From contig URXU01000003.1 in the NCBI GenBank assembly GCA_900552005.1, positions 62,001 through 126,000 on the forward strand: a DNA stretch of 64,000 bases, in the 5' to 3' direction. Below are positions 51,485 to 61,270 of this stretch, one piece after another. The notes below the pieces were generated by a model. That model searched no databases, had not been told where the DNA came from, and worked only from the letters and a program-made list of their open reading frames with translations. Position 1 is the first letter of the stretch. Each line of letters starts with the position of its first letter. The position numbers were made by a program, and so were the translations under genes. This DNA is from an uncultured Phascolarctobacterium sp. Lineage in GTDB: Bacteria > Bacillota > Negativicutes > Acidaminococcales > Acidaminococcaceae.

Positions 51485-52603
51485 GTGAACAAAATGATAA
51501 TCACCTGTAATACAACCAATCTTAATAAAGCTATTCAAACTGTACAGCGGGCAATAATCTCTAAACCAAGCACACCCATTTTTTCCGGTATTCATTTACT
51601 GACTAAAGAAAACAAACTGGAAATACAGGCTATGGATTTAAATATGGCAATCGCCTGCACCATTGAAGCAGATATTCTGGAAGCTGGTGAAATTGTAGTA
51701 TCAGCAAAACATTTTGCTGAATTAATTCGTAAATTACCCGGCGAAACAATTAAAATAACTAAAAATAAAGAAAATAATACTATTAAAGTAGAATCCGGGA
51801 AATCAGAATTTCAGCTGCTGTTAATGAATGAAGAAGATTATCCTAAATTTCCCGAATTTGACGGCAATCAGAGTATTTCCCTGGAAGACGAAAAAATTAA
51901 AGAATTAATCAAGAAAACCATTTTTGCTTGTTCCAATGATGAAGCAAGACCTCTTTTTACCGGTATTTTAGTAGAAATTCAAGATGACACCATTACTTTT
52001 GTAGGTACCAATACTCATCGCCTGGCAATTAAATCCATGGCTCAGGAAACAAAAGAACCCATGAGCATGATTATACCTGCCAAAGTTCTGAATGAAATTT
52101 CCCGTAACTTAACTAGTGAAGTACCGCAGCAAGTTAATATTTCCCTGCTTTACAATCAGATTATGGTCACAATCGACAATGTAGTTATTGTTTCCCGCTT
52201 GATTGAAGGCAAATTCCCGGATTATAAAAAAGTTATTCCGCCTAAATTTGCCGTTAAAACTACTGTTAATATTAAAGAATTAGCCGGCGCCGTTGAACGT
52301 GTGGCCTTGTTTTCCAATGAAGGTGATTACAGCATTATCAAGGTAAGTGTTGAGCAAAATGAAATTACCATTACTTCCAGCAGCCCTGATGTTGGTACTG
52401 GCCGTGAAGTTATTGCCTGCACTACCGAAGGAGATAAACTCAATGTGGCGTTCAATTCTAAATATATTCTGGATATTTTAAAGAATCTGGAATCTGAAAC
52501 TGCTGTTTTGGAAATGAATACTTCCTTGAGTCCTGTATGCATCAAATCCGATAATGAACCGGATTATATTTATATTGTTACTCCGGTACGTGTTGTTTTC
52601 TAA
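51485..52603 (+). CDS. dnaN: DNA polymerase III beta subunit (sliding clamp)
   Basis: A 372-aa clamp of three repeated domains, with the C terminus VTPVRVVF that closes the ring. Start is GTG at 51485, 5 nt after AAGGA; an ATG three codons downstream is possible (12-nt spacing). It starts 63 nt after the DnaA-box cluster. Confidence 0.96.
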   Translation: MNKMIITCNTTNLNKAIQTVQRAIISKPSTPIFSGIHLLTKENKLEIQAMDLNMAIACTIEADILEAGEIVVSAKHFAELIRKLPGETIKITKNKENNTIKVESGKSEFQLLLMNEEDYPKFPEFDGNQSISLEDEKIKELIKKTIFACSNDEARPLFTGILVEIQDDTITFVGTNTHRLAIKSMAQETKEPMSMIIPAKVLNEISRNLTSEVPQQVNISLLYNQIMVTIDNVVIVSRLIEGKFPDYKKVIPPKFAVKTTVNIKELAGAVERVALFSNEGDYSIIKVSVEQNEITITSSSPDVGTGREVIACTTEGDKLNVAFNSKYILDILKNLESETAVLEMNTSLSPVCIKSDNEPDYIYIVTPVRVVF

Positions 52604-52612
52604 GGTGAAATT

Positions 52613-52846
52613 ATGCAGAAAGAACAGATTGCAATTACAACCGAATATATTTCTCTGGATAAACTGCTGAAGTTTGCCGGTATTGCCGATACGGGCGGAC
52701 AGGCTTTTATGATGGTAGAAGACGGTATCATCAGCTTAAACGGAGTTCAGGTACAGGAAAAACGCCGTAAAATTTATCCCGGCGATGTAGTTAATATTGA
52801 TAAGCAGCTGGAACTAACCGTAGTTCGCGAACAAGATGAAGATTGA
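52613..52846 (+). CDS. yaaA: S4-domain protein YaaA
   Basis: A 77-aa S4 RNA-binding domain protein (ISLDKLLKFAGIADTGGQAFMMVEDGIISLNGV...RKIYPGDVV). It lies between dnaN and recF, the conserved place, and its end overlaps recF by 11 nt. Role in RNA binding or ribosome assembly is inferred. Confidence 0.93.
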   Translation: MQKEQIAITTEYISLDKLLKFAGIADTGGQAFMMVEDGIISLNGVQVQEKRRKIYPGDVVNIDKQLELTVVREQDED

Positions 52847-53969
52847 AAATATTCAGGCTGTCAATTTCCGTAATTATGCTGCTTTGCAATTGCCGGGCTC
52901 TGCCATGACCAATGTATTTTTTGGGCAGAATGCTCAGGGAAAAACCAATATTCTCGAAGCTATTTTCTTTGGTGCTTTCGGAATGTCGCACCGTACGTCT
53001 TCGGAGGAGGATTTACTGCGGCTTGGCTGCAGTGAGATGGCTGTAGGCATTACTTACAGCAGCTTCAGCGGCAGCCATGAAATTCGCATCAAAAAATACT
53101 GCCAGCAGGCCAGAAATAGAAAAGAAATCTTCCTTGATGGCGCCAAGATACGCCCTAAGGAGCATTACGGTACTTTAAACGCAGTAATGTTTTCACCGGA
53201 AGATTTGCAGTTAATCAAAGGAGAACCTGCCTTGCGGCGTCGTTTTTTTGATATGCAGATTGCCCAGACTGACCCTGTTTATTATGATGCGCTGGTAAAA
53301 TATAATCGAGTGCTGCAGCAGCGCAATAAACTGTTAAAAGAGCTGCGTGATAACGGACATTACAGTGCAGGCAGTCAGTTGAGTGTCTGGAACCAGGAGT
53401 TTATTGCTTTAGCAGTCCTGATTTTAGAAAAGCGTCTGCAGGCTTTGGAAAAACTGCAGCAAATTGCCGGTGAAATTTACGCTTCCATTACCGGCAATAG
53501 CGAGCATCTGACGGTTCGGTATGCGCTGAAAGCCAATAACGGCCAGCTGCTTTATCCTGACGCTTGCTGGCAGGAGTGCAAAAAATTTTATGAAAGCAGT
53601 TTGCAGGAGCGTGAAAAAATTGATCTTTTACGGGGCAGCACCGGCATTGGCCCTCATCGTGATGATATGGAGCTGCTGCTAAACGGCAATTCTCTGAAAG
53701 CTTTTGGGTCCCAAGGTCAGCAGCGCAGCGGCGCGCTGGCTTTAAAGCTGTCTCAGCTGGAATATGTGCGGCGTGAAATTGGTGAGTTTCCGGTACTTTT
53801 GCTTGATGATGTTATGAGTGAACTTGATGCCGGGCGGCGGCGGCAGATGCTGCAGTTTATTGACGGCAGGGTGCAGACTTTTATTACAGTCAATGACCGG
53901 GAATTGATTCCGGAGCTGGCTGGCTGCGCTTATTACGAAATCGTTCAGGGCAGTATAAGAAAGGCTTGA
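52836..53969 (+). CDS. recF: DNA replication and repair protein RecF
   Basis: A 377-aa SMC-like ATPase with Walker A GQNAQGKTNILEAI (about residues 30-43), the signature SQGQQRSGALALKLSQLEY, and Walker B LLLDDVMSELD. Loads RecA at gaps. The start lies in yaaA and its stop precedes the DUF721 ATG by 5 nt. Confidence 0.96.
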   Translation: MKIENIQAVNFRNYAALQLPGSAMTNVFFGQNAQGKTNILEAIFFGAFGMSHRTSSEEDLLRLGCSEMAVGITYSSFSGSHEIRIKKYCQQARNRKEIFLDGAKIRPKEHYGTLNAVMFSPEDLQLIKGEPALRRRFFDMQIAQTDPVYYDALVKYNRVLQQRNKLLKELRDNGHYSAGSQLSVWNQEFIALAVLILEKRLQALEKLQQIAGEIYASITGNSEHLTVRYALKANNGQLLYPDACWQECKKFYESSLQEREKIDLLRGSTGIGPHRDDMELLLNGNSLKAFGSQGQQRSGALALKLSQLEYVRREIGEFPVLLLDDVMSELDAGRRRQMLQFIDGRVQTFITVNDRELIPELAGCAYYEIVQGSIRKA

Positions 53970-53974
53970 GCGCG

Positions 53975-54760
53975 ATGGAACATTTGGAACAGGCAGAAAA
54001 AGTTGTCAAAAGGCTGTTTGATCCTAAATATGAACGGACAAATAAATATATTGCCCGCGAAGTAAAAAATGCCTATGTGCAGCATGTGCTGGAAGCAAAT
54101 TGGCGCAATATCTGCGGTGAGCATCTGGAAAAGCACTGCTGCGTGCATAAAATCGAAAAAAACACATTGATTATCAGGACGGCAAGTTCTGTATGGGCCA
54201 ATCATCTGCTGATGATGAAAAATCTTTTTCTGCAGAAAATTAATGCTTTTTTGCTGGGCAGTATTATTATTAAAGACTTAAAATTTTATTCCGGCGGCAT
54301 GATTAAGCATTATGCGAAAAAAGAGCTGCCGCAGCAGGAAGCGGCAGAATCCGAACAGATTTGCCGCAGATGCGGCGTAAGCTTTATGGGTAAAGGTGAT
54401 TATTGCAGCGTTTGCGACCGCCAGCTGCGGGAAGAGCTGAGCGGAAGACTTGCTGAATTGCTGAAGATTCAGCCATGGCTGCGGTATGAGGAGTGTCTTG
54501 ATTATCTGAAATGTGATAAAATATTATTTACGGCTGTTAAAGACCGTGTCCAAAATATGTATTTTGAAAAGGTGCGTCTGGGACGCGCCAGCAAGAGTGA
54601 TTGTCTTTTGGCAGTTATGTTTCTGACAGGCAGAAAGCCGGAAGATATCGACGAGCAAACCTATGCCAATACCCTGGAATATTTACGGAGGGATCAGAGT
54701 GTACCTGCACCTGGGTTCAGATTATATGGTAAAAAACAGCGAAATAATCGCTATTTTTAA
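53975..54760 (+). CDS. DUF721 (DciA-like) protein with a zinc-ribbon insertion and C-terminal extension
   Basis: A 261-aa protein: an N-terminal DUF721 domain (about 1-110; NICGEHLEKHC ... LIIRTASSVWANHLLMMKNLFLQKINAFL), then a zinc-ribbon-like CxxC...CxxC (C130, C133, C144, C147) and a 110-aa C-terminal region ending in R-rich tail. DciA proteins load the replicative helicase in bacteria lacking DnaC/DnaI; this one sits directly after recF. Start at ATG 53975, as AAAGG precedes it and a TTG three codons earlier does not. The extra zinc part is unusual for DUF721. Confidence 0.8.
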   Translation: MEHLEQAEKVVKRLFDPKYERTNKYIAREVKNAYVQHVLEANWRNICGEHLEKHCCVHKIEKNTLIIRTASSVWANHLLMMKNLFLQKINAFLLGSIIIKDLKFYSGGMIKHYAKKELPQQEAAESEQICRRCGVSFMGKGDYCSVCDRQLREELSGRLAELLKIQPWLRYEECLDYLKCDKILFTAVKDRVQNMYFEKVRLGRASKSDCLLAVMFLTGRKPEDIDEQTYANTLEYLRRDQSVPAPGFRLYGKKQRNNRYF

Positions 54761-54968
54761 TCTGCGGGATCAGCAGTCCAATATTTACGAGGATTATGTT
54801 GAAAAATATCGTGACCGTTACCGCGTAATCGATCTTTCGGAAGATCACAGTTTTTCCAGCTGTATTTTAACGAAAGATACTATTTATTTATCAGCTATTT
54901 CTGCTTTGACGCTGAAAAAGCGTCTGGAAAGCGGCTTTATGGCTGATTCCGTATACAGTAATTTTTAG
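54699..54968 (+). CDS. remB: Extracellular matrix regulatory protein RemB (YaaB, DUF370)
   Basis: An 89-aa protein with VYLHLGSDYMVKNSEIIAIFNL at the start and KDTIYLSAISALTLKKRLES near the end. Start is GTG, with GGAGG 7 nt upstream. The first 62 nt overlap the end of the DUF721 gene in another frame. In Bacillus RemB lies between recF and gyrB, as here; its role in this organism is not known. Confidence 0.93.
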   Translation: MYLHLGSDYMVKNSEIIAIFNLRDQQSNIYEDYVEKYRDRYRVIDLSEDHSFSSCILTKDTIYLSAISALTLKKRLESGFMADSVYSNF

Positions 54969-54995
54969 TTGTGAAAGTTTTAGACGGAGGTATGT

Positions 54996-56933
54996 ATGGC
55001 CAATAACAATATTGACATTGAAGAAGCGACTGCAGTGAGCGGCAAATATGGCGCTGAGCAGATTCATGTACTGGAAGGCCTGGAGGCCGTGCGCAAAAGA
55101 CCGAGTATGTATATCGGCAGTATTTCCGGACGCGGTCTGCATCATTTGGTATATGAAGTTGTAGATAACAGTATCGACGAGGCGTTGGCCGGTTACTGCA
55201 ATGATATAGCAATTACCATTCATCAGGATAACAGTATTACCGTACGCGATAATGGCCGTGGTATACCGGTTGACATGATGAAAAAAGAAGGTAAGCCGGC
55301 AGTAGAGGTTATTATGACTGTGCTGCATGCGGGCGGTAAATTTGGCGACGGCGGTTATAAGGTATCAGGCGGTCTGCATGGCGTTGGCGTAACCTGCGTT
55401 AATGCTCTCAGCGAGCATATGGAAGTAGAAGTTCGCCGTGATGGAAAAACCTATGGTATTGAATTTGCCCAGGGCAAAACTACCAAACCGTTATATGTAA
55501 AAGGAACTGCTGAGGACACCGGCACCACAGTGCATTTTAAGCCGGACAGCACGATTTTTACTGAACTTGTCTATAGTTATGATGTTTTGCGCCTGCGCAT
55601 TCGCGAACTGGCTTTTTTAAATAAAGGGATTAAAATCAGCCTGAGTGATGAACGCAGCGGCAGAAGCGAAACCTTCCATTTTGAAGGCGGTATTATTGAA
55701 TTTGTTCGTTTTGTTGATGAAAATAAAGACAAAATTCATGATGAGCCTATTTATATTGAGGGCGAAAAAGACGGCAATATTGTCGAAGTAGCTATGCAGT
55801 ACTGTGATACGTATTCTGAAAATATCTTTACTTACGTTAACAATATTAATACGGAGGAAGGCGGTACGCATTTAAGCGGTTTCAAAAAGGCCTTAACCCG
55901 TACTATCAATGATTACGCCCGTAAGAATAATTTGCTGAAAGATGCGGATGATAATTTAAGCGGCGATGATGTACGTGAAGGATTAACCGCAGTAATCAGT
56001 ATTAAAGTGCGTGAGCCCCAATTTGAAGGTCAGACTAAGACAAAATTGGGCAACAGTGAGATTATGCCTATTGTGGATAATCTGGTCAGCGAAGCGTTAG
56101 GTGATTTCTTTGAAGAAACTCCTGCTGTGGCTAAGAAAATCGTAGAAAAGTCCATTATTTCCGCAAGAGCGAGAATGGCTGCTCGCAAGGCTCGTGAGCT
56201 TACCCGCCGCAAAAGCGCTTTGGAGGTAAGCAGTCTGCCCGGTAAACTGGCTGACTGTCAGAGCCGTGATGCCTCTGAAACAGAAATTTATCTGGTCGAA
56301 GGTGATTCAGCAGGCGGCAGCGCTAAACAGGGGCGTGACAGAAAATTTCAGGCTATTTTGCCGCTGCGCGGTAAGATCTTAAACGTTGAAAAAGCACGTC
56401 TTGATAAGATTCTCAGCAGTGAGGAAATTCGCAATATGATTACTGCGTTTGGCTGTGGTATCGGTGATGAATTTGATATTAATAAAGCGCGTTACGGCAA
56501 GATTATTATCATGACAGATGCGGATGTGGACGGTGCGCATATCAGAACTTTATTGCTGACTTTCTTTTATCGTTATATGCAGCCGCTGGTGAAAGAAGGC
56601 CATGTCTTTATTGCTCAGCCGCCGCTTTATCTGGTACGTAAAGGCCAGAAGCATTATTATGCTTACAGTGATGATGAGCTGCAGCAGGTGCTGGACGAAA
56701 TAGGCCGTGACAGCAATCCGTATGTGCAGCGCTATAAAGGCCTTGGCGAAATGAATCCGGAACAGCTGTGGGAAACTACCATGGACCCGGAGGCACGTAC
56801 AATTTTGCAGGTGCAGCTTGAAGATGCGGCGGAAGCTGACAGCATCTTTTCCATCCTGATGGGCGACAAGGTAGAACCGCGGCGCCAATTTATCGAAGCC
56901 AATGCGAAAAAAGTACGCAATCTGGATTTGTAA
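54996..56933 (+). CDS. gyrB: DNA gyrase subunit B
   Basis: A 645-aa gyrase ATPase subunit: GHKL ATPase (EVVDNSIDEALAGYC, RDNGRGIPVD, GGLHGVGVTCVNAL) and Toprim core (EGDSAGGSAKQGRDR, PLRGKILNVEKA, DADVDGAHI). Works with GyrA, encoded 1.8 kb downstream. AGACGGAGG precedes the ATG. Confidence 0.98.
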   Translation: MANNNIDIEEATAVSGKYGAEQIHVLEGLEAVRKRPSMYIGSISGRGLHHLVYEVVDNSIDEALAGYCNDIAITIHQDNSITVRDNGRGIPVDMMKKEGKPAVEVIMTVLHAGGKFGDGGYKVSGGLHGVGVTCVNALSEHMEVEVRRDGKTYGIEFAQGKTTKPLYVKGTAEDTGTTVHFKPDSTIFTELVYSYDVLRLRIRELAFLNKGIKISLSDERSGRSETFHFEGGIIEFVRFVDENKDKIHDEPIYIEGEKDGNIVEVAMQYCDTYSENIFTYVNNINTEEGGTHLSGFKKALTRTINDYARKNNLLKDADDNLSGDDVREGLTAVISIKVREPQFEGQTKTKLGNSEIMPIVDNLVSEALGDFFEETPAVAKKIVEKSIISARARMAARKARELTRRKSALEVSSLPGKLADCQSRDASETEIYLVEGDSAGGSAKQGRDRKFQAILPLRGKILNVEKARLDKILSSEEIRNMITAFGCGIGDEFDINKARYGKIIIMTDADVDGAHIRTLLLTFFYRYMQPLVKEGHVFIAQPPLYLVRKGQKHYYAYSDDELQQVLDEIGRDSNPYVQRYKGLGEMNPEQLWETTMDPEARTILQVQLEDAAEADSIFSILMGDKVEPRRQFIEANAKKVRNLDL

Positions 56934-56951
56934 GATTGAGGTGTGAACTGT

Positions 56952-57248
56952 ATGAAAATCAGAAAAAATCTTTCCGATGAGGAAATGCTGAAAGGGTTCA
57001 GTGAGGAGCTTACGTTTGAAAATGGCATGTACAGCGAAGAAAAGGTAAAACAGGCCAAAATAAAGCAGCCAAAGGCAAGCGGCAGGCAGGAATTACTGCT
57101 GCCGGCAGAAGCTCAGGAACGGCTGAACCGTTTCCTGCTGGAAATCAGCATGGAATGGCTGAAAAATAAAAACGGTGACTGCAGCTGGAAGGTTCTGAAA
57201 GAAGACGGGCAGATTATTATTAAGCCGGCACCGGTGAAGAAAAAGTAA
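56952..57248 (+). CDS. Small basic protein, function unknown
   Basis: A 98-aa soluble protein, Lys/Glu rich (KVKQAKIKQPKASGRQELL, KPAPVKKK end), without signal or membrane segment. GAGGTG lies 8 nt upstream of the ATG chosen. The stop overlaps the thiN ATG (TAATG), so it is coupled to that gene. No family is recognised. Confidence 0.65.
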   Translation: MKIRKNLSDEEMLKGFSEELTFENGMYSEEKVKQAKIKQPKASGRQELLLPAEAQERLNRFLLEISMEWLKNKNGDCSWKVLKEDGQIIIKPAPVKKK

Positions 57249-57949
57249 TGCTGCGGCAGCAGTTTCATCTGCCTCAGTGCAGTATAAGCATTTCTGTTTT
57301 CTCGGTAAAAAAAGCTGAGCTGGCAGTGGCCGGAGGGCGTAATCCTGACAGCGGCTGGCTGCAGCAGGTTGCGGCAGGTAAAAAGGTGTATTGTGCCGAT
57401 GCCGGCGGGGCCTACTGCCTGCAGGCAGGTATTGTGCCTGATAGTCTGTTTGGTGATGGTGACAGCGCCGGCAAAGAAATTTACCGCCGCCTTTTAGCAG
57501 CCGGCACCAGGATTTTTCAGTATCCGCCGGAGAAGGATGATACAGACCTGCAGCTGCTTTTAAGTCAGCTGAATGGCAACGATTTAGTAGCCAGTGGTGT
57601 CTGGGGCGGTCGTTTTGATCATTTATACAGCAATATTTTTTCACTGCTGGGATTTAAAAAGCAGCATAACTGCCAGGTGCTGCTGGCAGATGAGAAAGAA
57701 GTAATGCTGCTGATGTCGGCTGCGGAAAATGCTGAAATACAAATACCTGATTTGCAGCGGGTCAAGGCTGTTTCGCTTTTACCTTTGTCTGCGCAGGCAC
57801 GCGTTAGTATCAGCGGCGTTTATTGGCCGCTTCGTGATGCCTGCCTGCAGTTATTGCATCCTTATGCGATAAGCAATATTCCTCTGCAGGATTTTCATTG
57901 TGAGTGTCTGCAGGGAGATATAGGCTTATATTTGTGTTTTGATCAGTAA
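57248..57949 (+). CDS. thiN: Thiamine pyrophosphokinase
   Basis: A 233-aa enzyme transferring pyrophosphate from ATP to thiamine. Motifs: CADAGGAYCLQAGIVPDSLFGDGDSAG, PPEKDDTDLQLLL, and SGVWGGRFDHLYSNI. Translationally coupled to the small upstream gene. No TPP riboswitch is visible upstream. Confidence 0.93.
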   Translation: MLRQQFHLPQCSISISVFSVKKAELAVAGGRNPDSGWLQQVAAGKKVYCADAGGAYCLQAGIVPDSLFGDGDSAGKEIYRRLLAAGTRIFQYPPEKDDTDLQLLLSQLNGNDLVASGVWGGRFDHLYSNIFSLLGFKKQHNCQVLLADEKEVMLLMSAAENAEIQIPDLQRVKAVSLLPLSAQARVSISGVYWPLRDACLQLLHPYAISNIPLQDFHCECLQGDIGLYLCFDQ

Positions 57950-57969
57950 ATTGTTTAAGGGGGATGCAG

Positions 57970-58749
57970 TTGGAAATTTTTGCTGTGAATCTTGATTTAT
58001 TATCCATAGTTTTTTTGGCGGTATCAGGTTTTATCGCTTCTTTTATAGATTCTACTGTTGGCGGCGGTGGTTTGATTTCAGCGCCGGCGCTTTTAGGCAT
58101 GGGACTGCCGGTGCCCATGGCCCTTGGTACGAATAAGGTAGCTGCCTCCATGGGTTCTTTTACCAGTGTGGTATCTTTTTGGCGAGCCGGCAAAATTAAT
58201 AAGAAAATGGCTCTTTCGCTGATGCCGTTATCGTTTTTAGGCTCAGCATTGGGCGCTTATGTGGTTTATCTGCTGCCGGAAGAACTGATGAAAAATGTTA
58301 TCGTAGTGATGTTGGTGGCAGTAGCCGTATATACTTATCGCCGCAAGGACTGGGGCGATCATGCTACGGTAAAAAAGCTTGGCTTGGGAGCTTTAATCAG
58401 CACCTTACTGATGGCGGCATTCCTGGGCTTTTATGACGGATTTTTTGGACCGGGAACAGGTTCATTTCTGATTTTTGGCTTTTTATTTCTTGGATTTGAT
58501 TTTGTAACAGCTGCCGGCAATGCCAAGGCACTGAATTTTGCCAGCGGCATAGGTGCGCTGGTATCTTTTGCCATGAGCGGATCCATAGTCTGGAGTTATG
58601 GACTTATCATGGGATTTTTTATGATATTGGGCGCTATCTGCGGTTCACGCATGGCAATCAAAAAAGGAGCGGCGTATGTGCGCCCGCTGTATTTACTGGT
58701 AACAACTCTGCTGATAGGCAAGCAAGTTTATGAAATATTGTTTAAGTGA
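57970..58749 (+). CDS. TauE/SafE-family transporter
   Basis: A 259-aa membrane protein with about eight hydrophobic segments and the family repeat pattern (SFIDSTVGGGGLISAPALLGMGLP, GFYDGFFGPGTGSFLIFGF). It may export sulphite or organosulphur anions; substrate unknown. TTG at 57970 is chosen because AAGGGGG lies 6 nt upstream; the ATG two codons earlier directly abuts that ribosome site. Confidence 0.82.
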   Translation: MEIFAVNLDLLSIVFLAVSGFIASFIDSTVGGGGLISAPALLGMGLPVPMALGTNKVAASMGSFTSVVSFWRAGKINKKMALSLMPLSFLGSALGAYVVYLLPEELMKNVIVVMLVAVAVYTYRRKDWGDHATVKKLGLGALISTLLMAAFLGFYDGFFGPGTGSFLIFGFLFLGFDFVTAAGNAKALNFASGIGALVSFAMSGSIVWSYGLIMGFFMILGAICGSRMAIKKGAAYVRPLYLLVTTLLIGKQVYEILFK

Positions 58750-58766
58750 TAAGGATAGGTGATAAA

Positions 58767-61214
58767 GTGGATTTAGAAAATAACGGCGGCAAGGTTTTGC
58801 CCGTCTACATTGAAGAAGAAATGCAGAAATCCTATATCGACTATGCTATGAGCGTTATTATTCAGCGTGCACTGCCAGATGTGCGCGACGGTCTGAAACC
58901 TGTACACCGCAGAATTCTTTATGCGATGCAGGAAGCCGGTATGGCCTCCAACAAGCCGTATAAAAAATCTGCCCGTATAGTCGGCGAAGTTTTAGGTAAA
59001 TACCATCCACATGGTGACTCTTCTGTGTATGAAGCCATTGTGCGTCTGGCGCAGGATTTTTCGACTCGTTATCTGATGGTTGACGGTCATGGTAACTTTG
59101 GCAGTGTTGACGGTGATGGAGCGGCAGCTATGCGTTATACGGAAGTGCGCATGGCTAAAATTGCTGAAATGATGCTGGAAGACATTGAAAAAGAAACGGT
59201 TGATTTTGTACCGAACTATGACGAATCTTTAAAAGAGCCCAGTGTTTTACCGGCAAAGGTACCGGCTTTGCTGATTAACGGCAGCGCCGGCATTGCTGTA
59301 GGTATGGCAACAAATATTCCGCCGCATAACCTTTGCGAAGTAGTTAACGGTCTGGTGATGTTGATTGACAATCCGGATACGGAAATTAATCAGCTTATGA
59401 CTGCTATCAAAGGACCTGATTTTCCGACAGGTGCCAGCATTCTCGGAACTGACGGTATTCGCAGTGCCTATACTACCGGCCGCGGCGTAATCAAAATTCG
59501 TGCCAAAGCTGAAATTGAGCCTATGGCCAAGGGCAAGCACCGCATCGTCGTATCGGAAATTCCCTATCAGGTAAATAAGGCAAGATTGATTGAAAGTATT
59601 GCTCAGCTGGTCAAAGACGGAGTTGTAGAAGGTATTACTGATCTGCGCGATGAATCTGACCGCCGCGGTATGCGTATTGTAATTGAGCTTAAAAGTGATG
59701 CGGTACCAGATGTAGTACTTAATCAATTATACAAACATACGCAGCTGCAAAGCTCTTTTGGCATCATTATGCTGGCTCTTGTCAGCGGCCAGCCCCGCAT
59801 CCTGAACTTAAAACAGATTTTGGAATATTATCTGGCTCATCAGAAAGATGTTATAACCAGACGTACCCGCTATGAACTGGGCAAGGCCAAAGACCGCGCT
59901 CATATTCTGGAAGGTTTGAAAATTGCTCTGGATAATCTTGATGCGGTAATCAGTACTATCAGAAGCAGTGCTACGGCAGATATAGCTAAGACTGCCTTAA
60001 TTGATAAATTCCAACTGAGCATGCGTCAGGCACAGGCTATTTTAGATATGCGCCTGCAGAGACTTACAGGTCTGGAACGTCAAAAAATTGATGATGAGTA
60101 TGTGGATGTCATGGAAACGATTGACTGGCTGGAAAGTGTGCTGGCAGATGAGCATAAGGTAATGAATATTATCAAAGAAGACCTTTTAGAAGTTAAGAAA
60201 AAATTCGGCGATGAACGCCGTACAGAAATTTCTCTGGATACTTCTGAAATGGATGTTGAAGATCTGATTGCTGAAGAAGACATTGTAGTAACAATCAGCC
60301 ATCAGGGATATATTAAACGCCAGACACTGGATAATTTCCGCAATCAGAAACGCGGCGGTGTAGGCAAAAATGGCGGCAGCGGCAAAAAAGCCGATGACTG
60401 TGCAGAGCATCTGTTTTTGTCAACGACTCACCATAATATTCTTTTCTTTACAAATAAAGGACGCGTTTACCGTCAAAAAGGCTATGAAATTCCGGAAGCA
60501 GGACGCACAGCCAAAGGTACGGCAATTATTAATCTGCTGCCGCTGGAACAGGGAGAAAAGATTACTGCCGTTATTCCTGTTAAGGAATTCATTGAAGATC
60601 ACTACATGTTTATGGCTACCAATAAAGGTACGGTCAAGAAAACTAATCTGAAAGATTTTGACAGTACCCGTAAATCAGGACTGATTGCCATTAATCTGGA
60701 TGATGATGAAGATCTGATTGGTGTAGAGATGACTAATGGCAGCAGTGAAATTGTACTGGCTACCAGAAATGGTACTGCTATTCGTTTTGACGAACAGGAT
60801 GTACGTCCCATGGGCCGTACTGCTCACGGTGTGCGTGGCATTTCACTTAATTATGGTGATTCCGTAGTGGCCATGGACAGCGTCAGCGGCGGTGACTGCG
60901 AAGTATTGACGGCAACAGAACTTGGTATGGGCAAACGTACTGCTGTCAGTGAGTATCGTAAACAGACTCGCGGCGGTAAAGGTGTCATCAATATTAAGAT
61001 TACCGAAAAAACCGGTGCGGTAGTAGGTATGCGGGTTATTAATCCGCAGCAGGAGATTATGATGATTACGGCTGCCGGTATTATCATCCGTATTGATGTT
61101 GACGGAATTTCTCAGTTTGGCCGTAATGCTCAGGGCGTTAAACTGATGACTTTAAATGATGATGATAAAGTTGTTTCTCTGGCTGCTGTGCATCATGATG
61201 AAAGCAACGATTAA
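58767..61214 (+). CDS. gyrA: DNA gyrase subunit A
   Basis: An 815-aa subunit with the breakage-reunion core (RALPDVRDGLKPVHRRILYAM; catalytic Tyr in AMRYTEVRM), a coiled coil, and a C-terminal beta-pinwheel with the GyrA box QTRGGKG. The quinolone region reads HPHGDSSVYEAIV. Start GTG 58767 is chosen for AGGTGA 4 nt upstream. Ends in an intrinsic terminator. Confidence 0.97.
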   Translation: MDLENNGGKVLPVYIEEEMQKSYIDYAMSVIIQRALPDVRDGLKPVHRRILYAMQEAGMASNKPYKKSARIVGEVLGKYHPHGDSSVYEAIVRLAQDFSTRYLMVDGHGNFGSVDGDGAAAMRYTEVRMAKIAEMMLEDIEKETVDFVPNYDESLKEPSVLPAKVPALLINGSAGIAVGMATNIPPHNLCEVVNGLVMLIDNPDTEINQLMTAIKGPDFPTGASILGTDGIRSAYTTGRGVIKIRAKAEIEPMAKGKHRIVVSEIPYQVNKARLIESIAQLVKDGVVEGITDLRDESDRRGMRIVIELKSDAVPDVVLNQLYKHTQLQSSFGIIMLALVSGQPRILNLKQILEYYLAHQKDVITRRTRYELGKAKDRAHILEGLKIALDNLDAVISTIRSSATADIAKTALIDKFQLSMRQAQAILDMRLQRLTGLERQKIDDEYVDVMETIDWLESVLADEHKVMNIIKEDLLEVKKKFGDERRTEISLDTSEMDVEDLIAEEDIVVTISHQGYIKRQTLDNFRNQKRGGVGKNGGSGKKADDCAEHLFLSTTHHNILFFTNKGRVYRQKGYEIPEAGRTAKGTAIINLLPLEQGEKITAVIPVKEFIEDHYMFMATNKGTVKKTNLKDFDSTRKSGLIAINLDDDEDLIGVEMTNGSSEIVLATRNGTAIRFDEQDVRPMGRTAHGVRGISLNYGDSVVAMDSVSGGDCEVLTATELGMGKRTAVSEYRKQTRGGKGVINIKITEKTGAVVGMRVINPQQEIMMITAAGIIIRIDVDGISQFGRNAQGVKLMTLNDDDKVVSLAAVHHDESND

Positions 61215-61233
61215 AAATTAAACGATGAAATAA

Positions 61234-61267
61234 AAAAGCACGAAATTCTTTGGAATTTCGTGCTTTT
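61234..61267. terminator. Bidirectional terminator after gyrA
   Basis: Perfect 15-bp stem (AAAAGCACGAAATTC / GAATTTCGTGCTTTT) with a 4-nt loop; also serves the convergent exported-protein gene. Confidence 0.92.
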
Positions 61268-61270
61268 GTT

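Noticed and set aside
57093..57644. Open frame antisense to thiN
   Set aside because: Cys/His/Arg-rich shadow frame opposite an intact gene.
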